A DNA stretch of 64,000 nucleotides, taken from NCBI GenBank assembly GCA_030830785.1, contig JAURMI010000013.1, positions 1 to 64,000 of the forward strand, in the 5' to 3' direction. This document shows positions 38,912 through 48,812 of the stretch, piece after piece. The first letter of the stretch is position 1; the number at the start of each line of letters is the position of its first letter. The stretch is from Crocinitomicaceae bacterium (GTDB taxonomy: Bacteria; Bacteroidota; Bacteroidia; Flavobacteriales_D; Crocinitomicaceae). A model generated the notes under the pieces. That model worked only from the letters and a program-made list of their open reading frames with translations, was not told the origin of the DNA and searched no databases. The translations under genes were made by a program, and so were the position numbers.

Positions 38912-39985
38912 TCAGCGCAATTTCTGCTTTTCTAATTGGGTTTTCAAGTCTGCCTTGTTGAAAGCTTCAGCTCCTTCTGGACTACTGTAAAACTTTACCA
39001 CATTTCCATTCCAAAGATAGGCCACACCGGGCACATCACGATTATTGCCTAAAACCTGCCAAAACTCAATAATATCGAGTACCTTATGATTATAGGAGGC
39101 ACCTGCAAATTCAAAGAATGATGGTATCTCTTCTGCTGCTTCATCCATGAATAAAATTTGAATTTGAGGAAAATCTGCCATACTATTTTTTAGTGCAGTT
39201 AACTGCTTGGCTGTTGCCCTACAATGGTCGCAACTTGGCGCAAAAAAACAAAGTATTTTTTTCCCCTGATTTATGTTGGCAAAATAGGTTTCAAACCCTG
39301 ACTTTTTCATTTTTGGACCTGTTTCTATCGGCTTGGCATGTAAAGTTGTATCAACTTGTTTTGGTTCGATTCCATTTTGACTTGTATCTGCAACTTCTTC
39401 TTTTAAAGTAACATCCTCAGTAAGCGCAGGCTGCGAATTATTCGTTACAGTTGTGGCTTTAAAAGTTGGAATAAACACAAACATCAAAAGCATGGAAATG
39501 CTAATAATTGTTGTTAAAAACCAGAAATTTGATTTTTTGGATATGTCATCGCCATAACGCTTCCAAAGAATGAAGAGTAATCCAATTGATAATAAATTTT
39601 TCATAATAGCTTCTAAAGGGGTCATGGGTAAAAGCGCACCAAAACAACCACAGTTGCCGGAATTGCCAACGGTTAATATCTGAATTGCTAAATGAACAAC
39701 AAAAATTGCAAGCATAGAAACCGTTGCAGGTATCACTATTTTTTTTAAGTCAAAAGGAAATAACATTAAGAATCCAAGACCAAATTCAATACCAATAAGG
39801 GCTCTTGAAAATATTTTTGCCCACTCAGTAGAAAATCCAAGAGGATGTAATTGCTTAATTTCAAACATTGAAATAGTGCCATAGGCCGAAGGGTCAGGAT
39901 AGATCTTTCCATAGGCAGAAATAATAAATAAAGCTGCAATAATAATGCGAATACTCCATGGAAGATAGCGGTCAAGCGTTTGCAT
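38912..39985 (-). CDS. BT_3928-like DoxX/MauE membrane protein with C-terminal thioredoxin domain
   Basis: A 357-residue protein. Residues 1-145 hold four membrane segments in the DoxX/MauE pattern, with FIISAYGKIYPDP and a conserved NCGCFGALLP loop whose CGC cysteines are typical. A fifth membrane segment (about 158-178) is followed by a linker and a thioredoxin-like domain whose active site is C252-D-H-C255 in FAPSCDHCRA. The domain should face the periplasm. It likely moves electrons or disulfides across the membrane; partner and substrate are unknown. It lies 58 bases after DUF1599 and 21 bases before tpiA, an order typical of Bacteroidota. Confidence 0.88.
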   Translation of the reverse strand: MQTLDRYLPWSIRIIIAALFIISAYGKIYPDPSAYGTISMFEIKQLHPLGFSTEWAKIFSRALIGIEFGLGFLMLFPFDLKKIVIPATVSMLAIFVVHLAIQILTVGNSGNCGCFGALLPMTPLEAIMKNLLSIGLLFILWKRYGDDISKKSNFWFLTTIISISMLLMFVFIPTFKATTVTNNSQPALTEDVTLKEEVADTSQNGIEPKQVDTTLHAKPIETGPKMKKSGFETYFANINQGKKILCFFAPSCDHCRATAKQLTALKNSMADFPQIQILFMDEAAEEIPSFFEFAGASYNHKVLDIIEFWQVLGNNRDVPGVAYLWNGNVVKFYSSPEGAEAFNKADLKTQLEKQKLR

Positions 39986-40043
39986 AGGATCTTTTTTCTA
40001 AATTACTTTTATTTTAAGAAATTTTAAATTCTTTAACAGGCCC

Positions 40044-40583
40044 TTAACATTTTTGCAAATGAATAAGCGCAAATACACTGTAATTTAACATATCAAAATA
40101 ATTGCCTTGAACCCCTTCTGAAACATGAGTTTCGCCTCTATTATCTTCAATTTGTTTAATGCGCATAATTTTCGATAAGATGAGGTCAGTTAATGAGCTT
40201 ACGCGCATGTCTCTCCAAGCTTCACCATAATCATGATTTTTTCTTTCCATCAAAGATTTGGCCTCATCAGCAATTTCATCATATAAAACAATGGCATCTT
40301 GCGCTTGCATACTGTCTTGAAAATCAGCAGGATTTCTGACCTGAATAATCGCCATGATACAATAATTCACAATGCCCTGAAAAGCATCCTCTAAGGATTC
40401 ACCAACTAAGTTTTTTCCGGTTTGTTGAATTGTTCTAATACGCTGCGCCTTAATAAATAACTGATCTGTAAGCGAACTAGGCCTTAAAATTCGCCATGAG
40501 AGACCGTAGTCCAATGATTTTTTTTCAAAAATCTCTCGGCAAATAGTCATTACATTTGTGTATTCTAATTGTGTTTGTGTCAT
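40044..40583 (-). CDS. DUF1599 domain-containing protein with internal duplication
   Basis: A 179-residue soluble protein of the DUF1599 family, function unknown. Two similar halves are visible: LDYGLSWRILRPSSLTDQL (about 22-40) and HDYGEAWRDMRVSSLTDLI (about 117-135), each followed by a helix with (I/M)RI. The repeated DYGxxWR and SSLTD motifs suggest a duplicated all-helical unit resembling the MazG/dUTPase helical pyrophosphatases, which is inference. The ATG shares bases with the ATG of the divergent folP gene (CATG at 40581-40584). It begins the minus-strand run to tpiA. Confidence 0.88.
   Translation of the reverse strand: MTQTQLEYTNVMTICREIFEKKSLDYGLSWRILRPSSLTDQLFIKAQRIRTIQQTGKNLVGESLEDAFQGIVNYCIMAIIQVRNPADFQDSMQAQDAIVLYDEIADEAKSLMERKNHDYGEAWRDMRVSSLTDLILSKIMRIKQIEDNRGETHVSEGVQGNYFDMLNYSVFALIHLQKC
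40551..40558 (+). promoter_or_regulatory. -7 promoter box of folP, inside the DUF1599 gene
   Basis: TACATTTG matches TAnnTTTG, 31 bases before the folP ATG and within the first codons of the divergent DUF1599 gene. The -33 TTG is not clear. Confidence 0.4.
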
Positions 40584-41442
40584 GAGTCAGTCAAACGAAA
40601 TAGGTAGCTTTTTTCCTAAGAATCGGTTTTTGAATATCAAAGGCCAACTCTTTGACTTTAGCCGACCAAAGATAATGGGAATTTTGAACATTACACCAGA
40701 CTCGTTTTACAAAAATAGCCGTGTTCAAACTAAAACACAACTCATAAAAAGCGCTGAACAATTGGTGCTTTCTGGTGCAGATATATTAGATATTGGTGCC
40801 AATTCAACAAGGCCTAATTCGACTATTTTAAGCCCTGCTATTGAATTGGAAAGATTAGGTGAGTCTATTCTTGCGCTCAGGAAAGAATTCCCAACTACGC
40901 TTTTATCTTTAGATACCTATTTTGGCGAAGTGGCTCAATTTGGGATTGATCAAGGAATAGATATTATTAATGATATTTCGGCTGGACAATTCGATCCAAA
41001 CTTATTTAAGGTCCTTGCTAAAAACAAAATACCTTACATTTTGAGTTATAATCGAGCCAATGAAGACAATTCAACAGTATTTGAGCTAAATCAAAAAAGA
41101 ATTGTTTCAGATGCCATTGCATTTCTCTCTAGAAAAAAAACAGCGCTTCAAGAATTAGGATGTACTGATATTATCATAGACCCTGGATTTGGATTTGGCA
41201 AGTCCTTAAATGAAAATCATGAATTACTGCGCAACATAGAACACTTGCACATTTTAGGCGCACCAATTATGCTTGGGATCTCTAGAAAATCTATGATTCA
41301 GAAAGTATTGAATTGCAATTCGAGCGAAGCATTGAATGGTACAACCGCACTACATGCACTAGCCCTAAGCAAAGGTGTGCAGATTTTTCGGGTACATGAT
41401 TGTGCTCAAATGAAAGAAGTTATTCTTTTAATGGACCGTTAA
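40582..41442 (+). CDS. folP: Dihydropteroate synthase
   Basis: A 286-residue DHPS, which condenses p-aminobenzoate with hydroxymethyl-dihydropterin diphosphate in folate synthesis and is the sulfonamide target. Motifs: MGILNITPDSF, LDIGANSTRP (the usual GGESTRP appears as GANSTRP), IINDISAGQ, IIDPGFGFGKS, and LGISRKSMI. I chose the ATG at 40582; an in-frame GTG at 40558 is possible. The start codon shares a CATG with the divergent DUF1599 gene, so its promoter must lie inside that gene. Confidence 0.95.
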   Translation: MSQSNEIGSFFPKNRFLNIKGQLFDFSRPKIMGILNITPDSFYKNSRVQTKTQLIKSAEQLVLSGADILDIGANSTRPNSTILSPAIELERLGESILALRKEFPTTLLSLDTYFGEVAQFGIDQGIDIINDISAGQFDPNLFKVLAKNKIPYILSYNRANEDNSTVFELNQKRIVSDAIAFLSRKKTALQELGCTDIIIDPGFGFGKSLNENHELLRNIEHLHILGAPIMLGISRKSMIQKVLNCNSSEALNGTTALHALALSKGVQIFRVHDCAQMKEVILLMDR

Positions 41443-41444
41443 GA

Positions 41445-41478
41445 TTTGCAATAAATGAAACTTTTTTACGTACTTTCG
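41445..41478 (+). promoter_or_regulatory. Promoter of the type IX cargo and PorP/SprF operon
   Basis: TTTG at 41445-41448, a 22-base spacer and TACTTTCG at 41471-41478 resemble the TTG-N17-23-TAnnTTTG consensus with one mismatch in the -7 box. The ATG follows 26 bases later. Confidence 0.45.
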
Positions 41479-41504
41479 TATGATTGTACAACATTAATAA
41501 GCAT

Positions 41505-42449
41505 ATGAGAGCTTTTACCTTATTCTTAGTACTTTGCTTTGCTTGGAATGGCCATGCACAGGCACCTTCTGCAAACTTTACTATTTCAGATCCTGACAAC
41601 ATTCTATGTGAAGGCGACTGTATTTTCGTAGTGAATAATTCATCAGGTGATGATCTCACCTATTTATGGACCTTTCAGAATGGAACACCCTCAACCTACA
41701 TTGGCCAAAATCCTGGGCCCGTTTGTTTCAATACAGCAAGTACGGCAGGGCCATTTGCCATTTCTCTTTCGGCTACTAATGCCCAAGGGGCAGTAAGCAC
41801 AAGCACCCAATTTGTAACGGTATTACCAATGCCAACAGTTACTAGCACGCTTTCAGATACTCTAGCCGGGGTTTATGTAGTTATATCAGATACAACAATA
41901 GATATGTTCCAAGAAGCATATTTATACGCCGAAGGGGCTCCAATGGGGGGTAATTTATCTTGGTATCCAAGTGGTGTAGTTGCAGATAGCATTCCTGGTT
42001 GTAGTGCATGCGTTGCTGGTGATTCTCTTACTGTAACGCCTTTTTATACCACGTATTATGTTGTTCAATATGGTTTAAATGGTTGTTATGCATATGATAC
42101 TGTATTGGTGAATGTAAACTTTGCAAATCAAGTTCAGGTAGTATTGCCCAATTCATTTTCTCCAAATGGAGATGGCGAAAATGATTACTTTAAGGTCCTT
42201 ACAAATGTAGATGCAGATGGTAATTTTACCAATGGCTTTGTTGAAGGAGGTGCGCTTGCCGAAATTGATTTGCGTATTTTTAATCGTTTTGGGCAGCAAG
42301 TTTTCCGTACAACAGATGTAAATGAAGGCTGGGATGGTACCCTTAAGGGAAAGGAAATGAATCCAGCTACTTATACTTATATTCTCAATTTTAGGACCAT
42401 AGATGGCCGTTCAGGCTCTCGTAAAGGAAACGTGACTCTTTTTAGATAA
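41505..42449 (+). CDS. Type IX secreted protein with gliding-motility-associated (type B) C-terminal domain
   Basis: A 314-residue secreted protein. It has a signal peptide (residues 1-18, ending GHAQ), one PKD-like immunoglobulin domain (about 25-115, SANFTISDPDN start and CFNTASTAGPF strand), a second beta region with cysteines near residue 165, and the type B sorting domain (about 215-314): LPNSFSPNGDGENDYF, IFNRFGQQVF, GWDGTLKGKEMNPATYTY. Type IX secretion exports such proteins to the surface, and type B domains often need a PorP/SprF partner, which is the next gene after 4 bases. I chose the ATG at 41505; an upstream start at 41484 would spoil the signal peptide. Confidence 0.92.
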   Translation: MRAFTLFLVLCFAWNGHAQAPSANFTISDPDNILCEGDCIFVVNNSSGDDLTYLWTFQNGTPSTYIGQNPGPVCFNTASTAGPFAISLSATNAQGAVSTSTQFVTVLPMPTVTSTLSDTLAGVYVVISDTTIDMFQEAYLYAEGAPMGGNLSWYPSGVVADSIPGCSACVAGDSLTVTPFYTTYYVVQYGLNGCYAYDTVLVNVNFANQVQVVLPNSFSPNGDGENDYFKVLTNVDADGNFTNGFVEGGALAEIDLRIFNRFGQQVFRTTDVNEGWDGTLKGKEMNPATYTYILNFRTIDGRSGSRKGNVTLFR

Positions 42450-42453
42450 GCAT

Positions 42454-43476
42454 ATGAAAAGTAAAATATTCTTAACGCTGACTTTTGCTGGCTCCTTGAG
42501 TGTAGCAGCGCAACACGACCGATTAATTTCAAATTGGTCACAGTCCCAAATGATCTATAATCCAGCAGCTGTTGCTGTTTCTGGAGCAGACATGAGTTTT
42601 TTCACAAACCACCGCTCCCAATGGCTTGCCATACCTGAAATGGGAATAGGAATGAGAAGCAATTATCTCAACGGCGAATTTAGAATTAAGGAAGAAGGCT
42701 TGGCCAATAGCAATAATTTTGGTGTTGGGTTCAGCGTTTTAAGTGATCAAACAGGTACAGCGAATCTTTCGACACTCAGCTTTTCAATTCCAATAAATTA
42801 TACCATTGCCTTAGATCGTCAAAATAGTCTAAGTGTTGGACTTTCACCAGGATTTATACAACAGGCAACTGATCGAAATAGCCAAACTTGGGAAAATCAA
42901 TGGAATGGCAGTATTTTCGACCCTTCAATTGGCGTTGAAAATAGCCTCAATGGATCATATGCGACAATGGATTTAGGTACTGGTATTTATTTTCAACATC
43001 AACTCAGTAGCCGGTCTACTTTTTATGCAGGCTATGCGCTTAATCACCTCATTAAACCTAAAATGGCATGGTCTTTTAGCGGAGACAAAATGTATATGCA
43101 AATGGTATTGCATGGTGGTGCAGATTTGGCAACGCGAAATCGAGATTTCAGGATTCAACCTAATTTGTTATTCTTCAGAGAGGGTAACACCAATTCACTT
43201 ACAGCTGGTGTGAATTTTGAAAACACGATTAAAGAGGGTTCGAAAATCACTGGAATCAACAAATCTAATTGTGTAAATTACGGTGTTTACTATAGACATA
43301 AGGATGCAGTTGTTGCTACTTTTGGAATGAAAATTTCCCAATTTCGTTTTGGCTTATCATTCGATGCGAACACTTCAAAATTAAATAGTGCTACTGGTGG
43401 TATTGGCGGCGTTGAACTCTATTTTAAAGCATTGATGAATTACAAAAAAATAAATGCGCAGTCTAAAATGAAATAA
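42454..43476 (+). CDS. PorP/SprF family type IX secretion membrane protein
   Basis: A 340-residue outer-membrane beta-barrel with an 18-residue signal peptide. Family marks are the QMIYNPAAVAVSG start, NHRSQWLAIP, LSVGLSPGFIQQATD and the alternating strand pattern to the C-terminus. PorP/SprF proteins work with type B-domain cargo, as SprF does for SprB. The gene starts 4 bases after the cargo gene stop, so the two form a cargo/partner pair. A bidirectional terminator follows. Confidence 0.93.
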   Translation: MKSKIFLTLTFAGSLSVAAQHDRLISNWSQSQMIYNPAAVAVSGADMSFFTNHRSQWLAIPEMGIGMRSNYLNGEFRIKEEGLANSNNFGVGFSVLSDQTGTANLSTLSFSIPINYTIALDRQNSLSVGLSPGFIQQATDRNSQTWENQWNGSIFDPSIGVENSLNGSYATMDLGTGIYFQHQLSSRSTFYAGYALNHLIKPKMAWSFSGDKMYMQMVLHGGADLATRNRDFRIQPNLLFFREGNTNSLTAGVNFENTIKEGSKITGINKSNCVNYGVYYRHKDAVVATFGMKISQFRFGLSFDANTSKLNSATGGIGGVELYFKALMNYKKINAQSKMK

Positions 43477-43505
43477 TTGCGAGCCCTAAAACAGTATTAA
43501 AAAGC

Positions 43506-45179
<1,674 letters not shown>

Positions 45180-45218
45180 TTCTTAAAGTTAATCAAATCA
45201 ACTTTGATATATCTTTAC

Positions 45219-46418
45219 ATGGTGAAAATACTTAAAGAACTATTAATTGGATGCTTCATTCTCCCTGTAATATTTGGGTGTTTTTACTTAAGTGCATTTT
45301 TAGATATACGACCTACTCGAGAAATTGAAACACCGCATTTTAAAAATGAAGTGTTTCATTTCACCTTCAATCCACTTCAAGTAATGCAAAGTTGCTTGCT
45401 TGAATTAAACTTACAATCTAAGGATACTGAATTACAAAATACATTAATTACACTTTCAAATTCGTTTGGTAAACAAAAAGAGCGTGTTTTACAAAATTTT
45501 AGATTAAATATTCAGGGTGCCGCTGGGTTTTTCGCAGTAGAACATCCCAAGCGGCAATTTAGATTTGTGTTTTTACCAGGTTCTGGATTAAAATTGGGGT
45601 GGCTTAATTCAGATCATTTTGTGGTAGATCAGGGAGTTTATATTTTTTTCAATGAACAATTAAATTCAGTTGATAAAAAATATTTTGAAGAAATGGTTTC
45701 ACAAATTGCTTATAAACCCACAAAATATGTTGCAAATCAGTATCAATTTACTATTCATGGCGCTCTTTATACTTTAAATTTGGACAGAAACAAAATCCAA
45801 ATTCAGCTTCCAGAACAAAACACGCATAGCATTTTAATTCCCAAAGGATTCCACATAAGCTTGCCCAAACCGGTAAATATATTGCCTAAGCCATTCTCAT
45901 TTTTAGCTCCAATTGACAACTGTTCAATAAACTATTACGGTGCCAAAATGAAGGACTTTAACACAATTGATTTGGAATTTGAAGCCCTGTTAGCATTTGA
46001 AAATACCCACCAAGCAGATGAATTTTTAAACGCGATTATTAATAAATTTCCTAATTGGAATTGGCAAAAAAACTATGTCAACGTAAATGGAACAGTGTAT
46101 GCTTTAAAACGAGAAAATTCCAAAACGCTGTACATTTGTAGTAGCCCTAAAAAATACATCCAAAATGGAAAAATTCAAAAACAAAGTGTGAATGTTCCTA
46201 TGGTGATCAGTGGCGATCCAAAATTAATTACCAATGTAGAACAAGCCGGGTGGGTAATCGCCCTATTAGAATCCATACCACTTTACAGCGCAATAACTGA
46301 TTTAACATCAAAGACAAAATTAGTTAGTACAAATAATCATAAGATTGTTTGGGAGCTAGATAAGAAATACTTCGTATCAGGAGAAATTTTAAAATTGATT
46401 AATACAACATTAGATTAA
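45219..46418 (+). CDS. Membrane-anchored protein of unknown function
   Basis: A 399-residue protein I do not recognise. Residues 8-28 form one hydrophobic segment (ELLIGCFILPVIFGCFYLSA), either an uncleaved anchor or a signal peptide. The remainder is soluble, about half beta, and falls into two similar-sized halves (up to about 210 and beyond) separated by IPKGFHISLPKPVNILPKPF. Proline and asparagine are frequent, and no catalytic motif or repeat was seen. The ATG at 45219 was chosen; a TTG at 45204 would add five residues. It has no tightly linked neighbour: divergent from the acyltransferase gene, and convergent with glnN across a terminator. Confidence 0.7.
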   Translation: MVKILKELLIGCFILPVIFGCFYLSAFLDIRPTREIETPHFKNEVFHFTFNPLQVMQSCLLELNLQSKDTELQNTLITLSNSFGKQKERVLQNFRLNIQGAAGFFAVEHPKRQFRFVFLPGSGLKLGWLNSDHFVVDQGVYIFFNEQLNSVDKKYFEEMVSQIAYKPTKYVANQYQFTIHGALYTLNLDRNKIQIQLPEQNTHSILIPKGFHISLPKPVNILPKPFSFLAPIDNCSINYYGAKMKDFNTIDLEFEALLAFENTHQADEFLNAIINKFPNWNWQKNYVNVNGTVYALKRENSKTLYICSSPKKYIQNGKIQKQSVNVPMVISGDPKLITNVEQAGWVIALLESIPLYSAITDLTSKTKLVSTNNHKIVWELDKKYFVSGEILKLINTTLD

Positions 46419-46419
46419 T

Positions 46420-46446
46420 AAAAAGCCCCGTTGCACGCAACGAGGC
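46420..46446 (-). terminator. Terminator of glnN
   Basis: On the minus strand GCCTCGTTG and CAACGGGGC (46446-46438 and 46433-46425) pair with one mismatch around a 4-base CGTG loop, followed by five T (46424-46420). It lies 28 bases past the glnN stop. On the plus strand there is no T run, so it serves mainly glnN. Confidence 0.85.
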
Positions 46447-46473
46447 ATAACCACTCAATATTACTCAAACTAT

Positions 46474-48660
46474 CTATCTAATAAAAAGCAATTCTCTAAA
46501 TTTAGGCAGTGGCCAAAGTTCATCTTCGACGAGTAGTTCAAGTTTATCCGCATGATAACGAATTTCATCAAAATGAACTTTAACATGGTCACAGTAATTC
46601 AAAGCTTTTTCTTGAGCACTTTCTAGTTTATTTGCTTTTTTGCGCTGTTCTAACATAGCATCAGATGCCTCTTTCATTTTATTGAGATGCAAGGACACCT
46701 TTTCCAATAATTCAATCTGGGATTTGGCGGCTAATTTCCCTGCTTTTTCGCCAAGAATATTAAGCAATCCTTGAACATTAGCAATTAATTTATTTTGGTA
46801 TTCTACTGCAGCAGGAATAAAATAATTCTGTACCAAATCACCCATCAATCTAGATTCTATTTGGATTTTTAAAATGTAATTTTCAAATTCAATTTCTGCC
46901 CGTGCTTCAAGTTCTCGCGGGGTAAGAACTTCCATCTCATTAAATAGTTTCTCTACCGCTTTATTTTGCCAAACCTTCAATGCTCGCGGTGTATCTTTTA
47001 AATTTGAAAGCCCGCGTTGCTCGGCTTCCTTTACCCAAGCATCGCCATATCCATTCCCTTCAAATCTTATTTTCTTTGAAGTTTTTATTAACGATTGTAA
47101 TTCTTTTAAAATTGCTTCATCCTTGGTTTCACCATTGTTTATACGCTTATCTACTGCTGCTTTGAACAATCTTAATTGTTTGGCCATAATTGTATTGAGA
47201 ACAATCATTGCCGAACCACAATTTGCAGAAGACCCAACGGCCCGAAATTCAAACTTATTGCCTGTAAAAGCAAATGGAGAGGTGCGATTTCTATCCGTAT
47301 TATCAAGTAAAATTTGTGGAATTTTACCAATATTTAGTTTTAATTCTGTTTTGTCTTGCGGAGTCATTTTTCCCGCCTTGATATTTTTTTCTAAATCATC
47401 CAAAACGCTAGATAACTGCGTACCGATAAAGGCAGAGATTATTGCAGGAGGCGCTTCATTTGCACCTAATCTATGATCGTTACCCGCAGAAGCAATTGCA
47501 GCACGAAGCAAATCAGCATTTTCATTAATTGCGGCAATTGTATTTACAAAAAAAGTTAAAAATTGTAAATTGGACTTCGGATTTTTTCCAGGTGCCAAGA
47601 GGTTAACACCGGTATTGGTTGCCAAAGACCAATTATTGTGTTTTCCCGAACCATTCACGCCTGCAAATGGTTTTTCATGTAGTAAGACTCTAAAATTATG
47701 TTTGCGTGCAATTTTTTCAAGTAAATCCATTAAAAGAAGGTTGTGATCATTGGCCAAATTACATTCTTCAAATATAGGGGCACATTCAAATTGATTTGGT
47801 GCCACCTCGTTATGTCGGGTTGTAACAGGTATGCCCAGTTTCAATGATTCCACCTCAAATTCACGCATAAATGCACTTACTCTTTCTGGAATTGATCCAA
47901 AGTAATGGTCTTCGAGTTGCTGACCTTTTGCCGGGGCATGACCAAATAAAGCACGACCGGTAAGCATTAAGTCTGGTCTTGCATTGAAAAGTGCCGTATC
48001 TATTAAGAAATATTCTTGTTCCCAACCTAAAGTTGCATTTACTTTAGATACATTTTTATCAAAATAATGACAAACGTCAACAGCGGCCTGATCCACGGCA
48101 TGCAAGGCCTTTAGCAAGGGCATTTTATAATCAAGTGACTCACCAGTGTAGGAAATAAAAATTGTAGGAATACAAAGTGTTTTGCCAATTACAAAAGCAG
48201 GAGAGGATGGATCCCAAGCGGTATAGCCTCGGGCCTCAAAAGTATTTCTGATTCCGCCGTTGGGAAATGAAGATGCATCTGGTTCTTGCTGAACCAACAT
48301 ATCACCATCAAAACGCTCAATTGCCTTGCCTGGACCTATTGGTTTTAAAAACGCATCGTGTTTTTCAGCAGTAGCACCAGTGAGTGGCTGAAACCAATGT
48401 GTGTAATGGGTAGCACCTTTAGAAATCGCCCAATCTTTCATCGCACTGGCAACATGATCGGCATATTTTCGATCTAAACGCGTACCATTTTGTATAACCT
48501 CTATGATTACTTTGTAAGAATCAGAGGGGAGATATTCACGCATAACTTCCTGATGAAATACATTTTGACCAAACAAATCAGAAAGTTTTCCATTATAATC
48601 GATATGTCTTGGTTCGCGATTCAAAACATCTTGATACGCATTTAAACGTTTTTGTGCCAT
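46474..48660 (-). CDS. glnN: Type III glutamine synthetase
   Basis: A 728-residue GSIII, the dodecameric glutamine synthetase of Bacteroidota and some other bacteria, which joins ammonia and glutamate using ATP. It begins with the GSIII-specific N-terminal domain (FGQNVFHQEVMREYLP) and has WFQPLTG, the metal-site region EQEYFLID, the catalytic NEVAPNQFECAPIFEE (with VTTRHNE just before), HEKPFAGVNGSGKHNNWS and the NRTSPFAFTGNKFEFRAVGS active-site segment. The extra C-terminal helical domain follows. It is monocistronic with its own promoter and terminator, and a 6-G/6-C inverted repeat overlaps the upstream region, a likely nitrogen operator. Confidence 0.97.
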   Translation of the reverse strand: MAQKRLNAYQDVLNREPRHIDYNGKLSDLFGQNVFHQEVMREYLPSDSYKVIIEVIQNGTRLDRKYADHVASAMKDWAISKGATHYTHWFQPLTGATAEKHDAFLKPIGPGKAIERFDGDMLVQQEPDASSFPNGGIRNTFEARGYTAWDPSSPAFVIGKTLCIPTIFISYTGESLDYKMPLLKALHAVDQAAVDVCHYFDKNVSKVNATLGWEQEYFLIDTALFNARPDLMLTGRALFGHAPAKGQQLEDHYFGSIPERVSAFMREFEVESLKLGIPVTTRHNEVAPNQFECAPIFEECNLANDHNLLLMDLLEKIARKHNFRVLLHEKPFAGVNGSGKHNNWSLATNTGVNLLAPGKNPKSNLQFLTFFVNTIAAINENADLLRAAIASAGNDHRLGANEAPPAIISAFIGTQLSSVLDDLEKNIKAGKMTPQDKTELKLNIGKIPQILLDNTDRNRTSPFAFTGNKFEFRAVGSSANCGSAMIVLNTIMAKQLRLFKAAVDKRINNGETKDEAILKELQSLIKTSKKIRFEGNGYGDAWVKEAEQRGLSNLKDTPRALKVWQNKAVEKLFNEMEVLTPRELEARAEIEFENYILKIQIESRLMGDLVQNYFIPAAVEYQNKLIANVQGLLNILGEKAGKLAAKSQIELLEKVSLHLNKMKEASDAMLEQRKKANKLESAQEKALNYCDHVKVHFDEIRYHADKLELLVEDELWPLPKFRELLFIR

Positions 48661-48677
48661 TTTTTTCTTTTTTTTTA

Positions 48678-48685
48678 CAAAAGTA
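48678..48685 (-). promoter_or_regulatory. -7 promoter box of glnN
   Basis: The minus strand reads TACTTTTG, an exact TAnnTTTG match, 17 bases before the glnN ATG (leader about 12 bases). The -33 region falls in the left arm of the inverted repeat at 48690-48748. Confidence 0.5.
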
Positions 48686-48689
48686 CCTA

Positions 48690-48748
48690 TTTTTTAGGGG
48701 GGTATTGATTAATTTTTTGATAAATTTATCAACATACCCCCCAAAAAA
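48690..48748. promoter_or_regulatory. G6/C6 inverted repeat upstream of glnN (candidate operator)
   Basis: Left arm (48690-48709) is T6-A-G6-TATTGAT; right arm (48728-48748) is ATCAACATA-C6-A6. They are inverted copies with a 2-base CA insertion and one unpaired base, around an 18-base A/T spacer. The repeat lies just upstream of the glnN -7 box, so it is likely not in the glnN transcript and acts as double-stranded DNA, for example as two half-sites TACCCCCC/GGGGGGTA for a dimeric regulator. It is 65 bases upstream of the NUDIX ATG on the other side. Confidence 0.6.
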
Positions 48749-48812
48749 TTAACAATACATATAAAATTTATAAAAATTTTTAAGTTTCAATAAGATTGTA
48801 GATATTTGAATA

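Noticed and set aside
48690-48748. Inverted repeat read as a riboswitch, attenuator or terminator in the glnN leader
   Set aside because: The glnN -7 box lies between the repeat and the gene, so the repeat should be outside the transcript; the T6 run faces no upstream gene.
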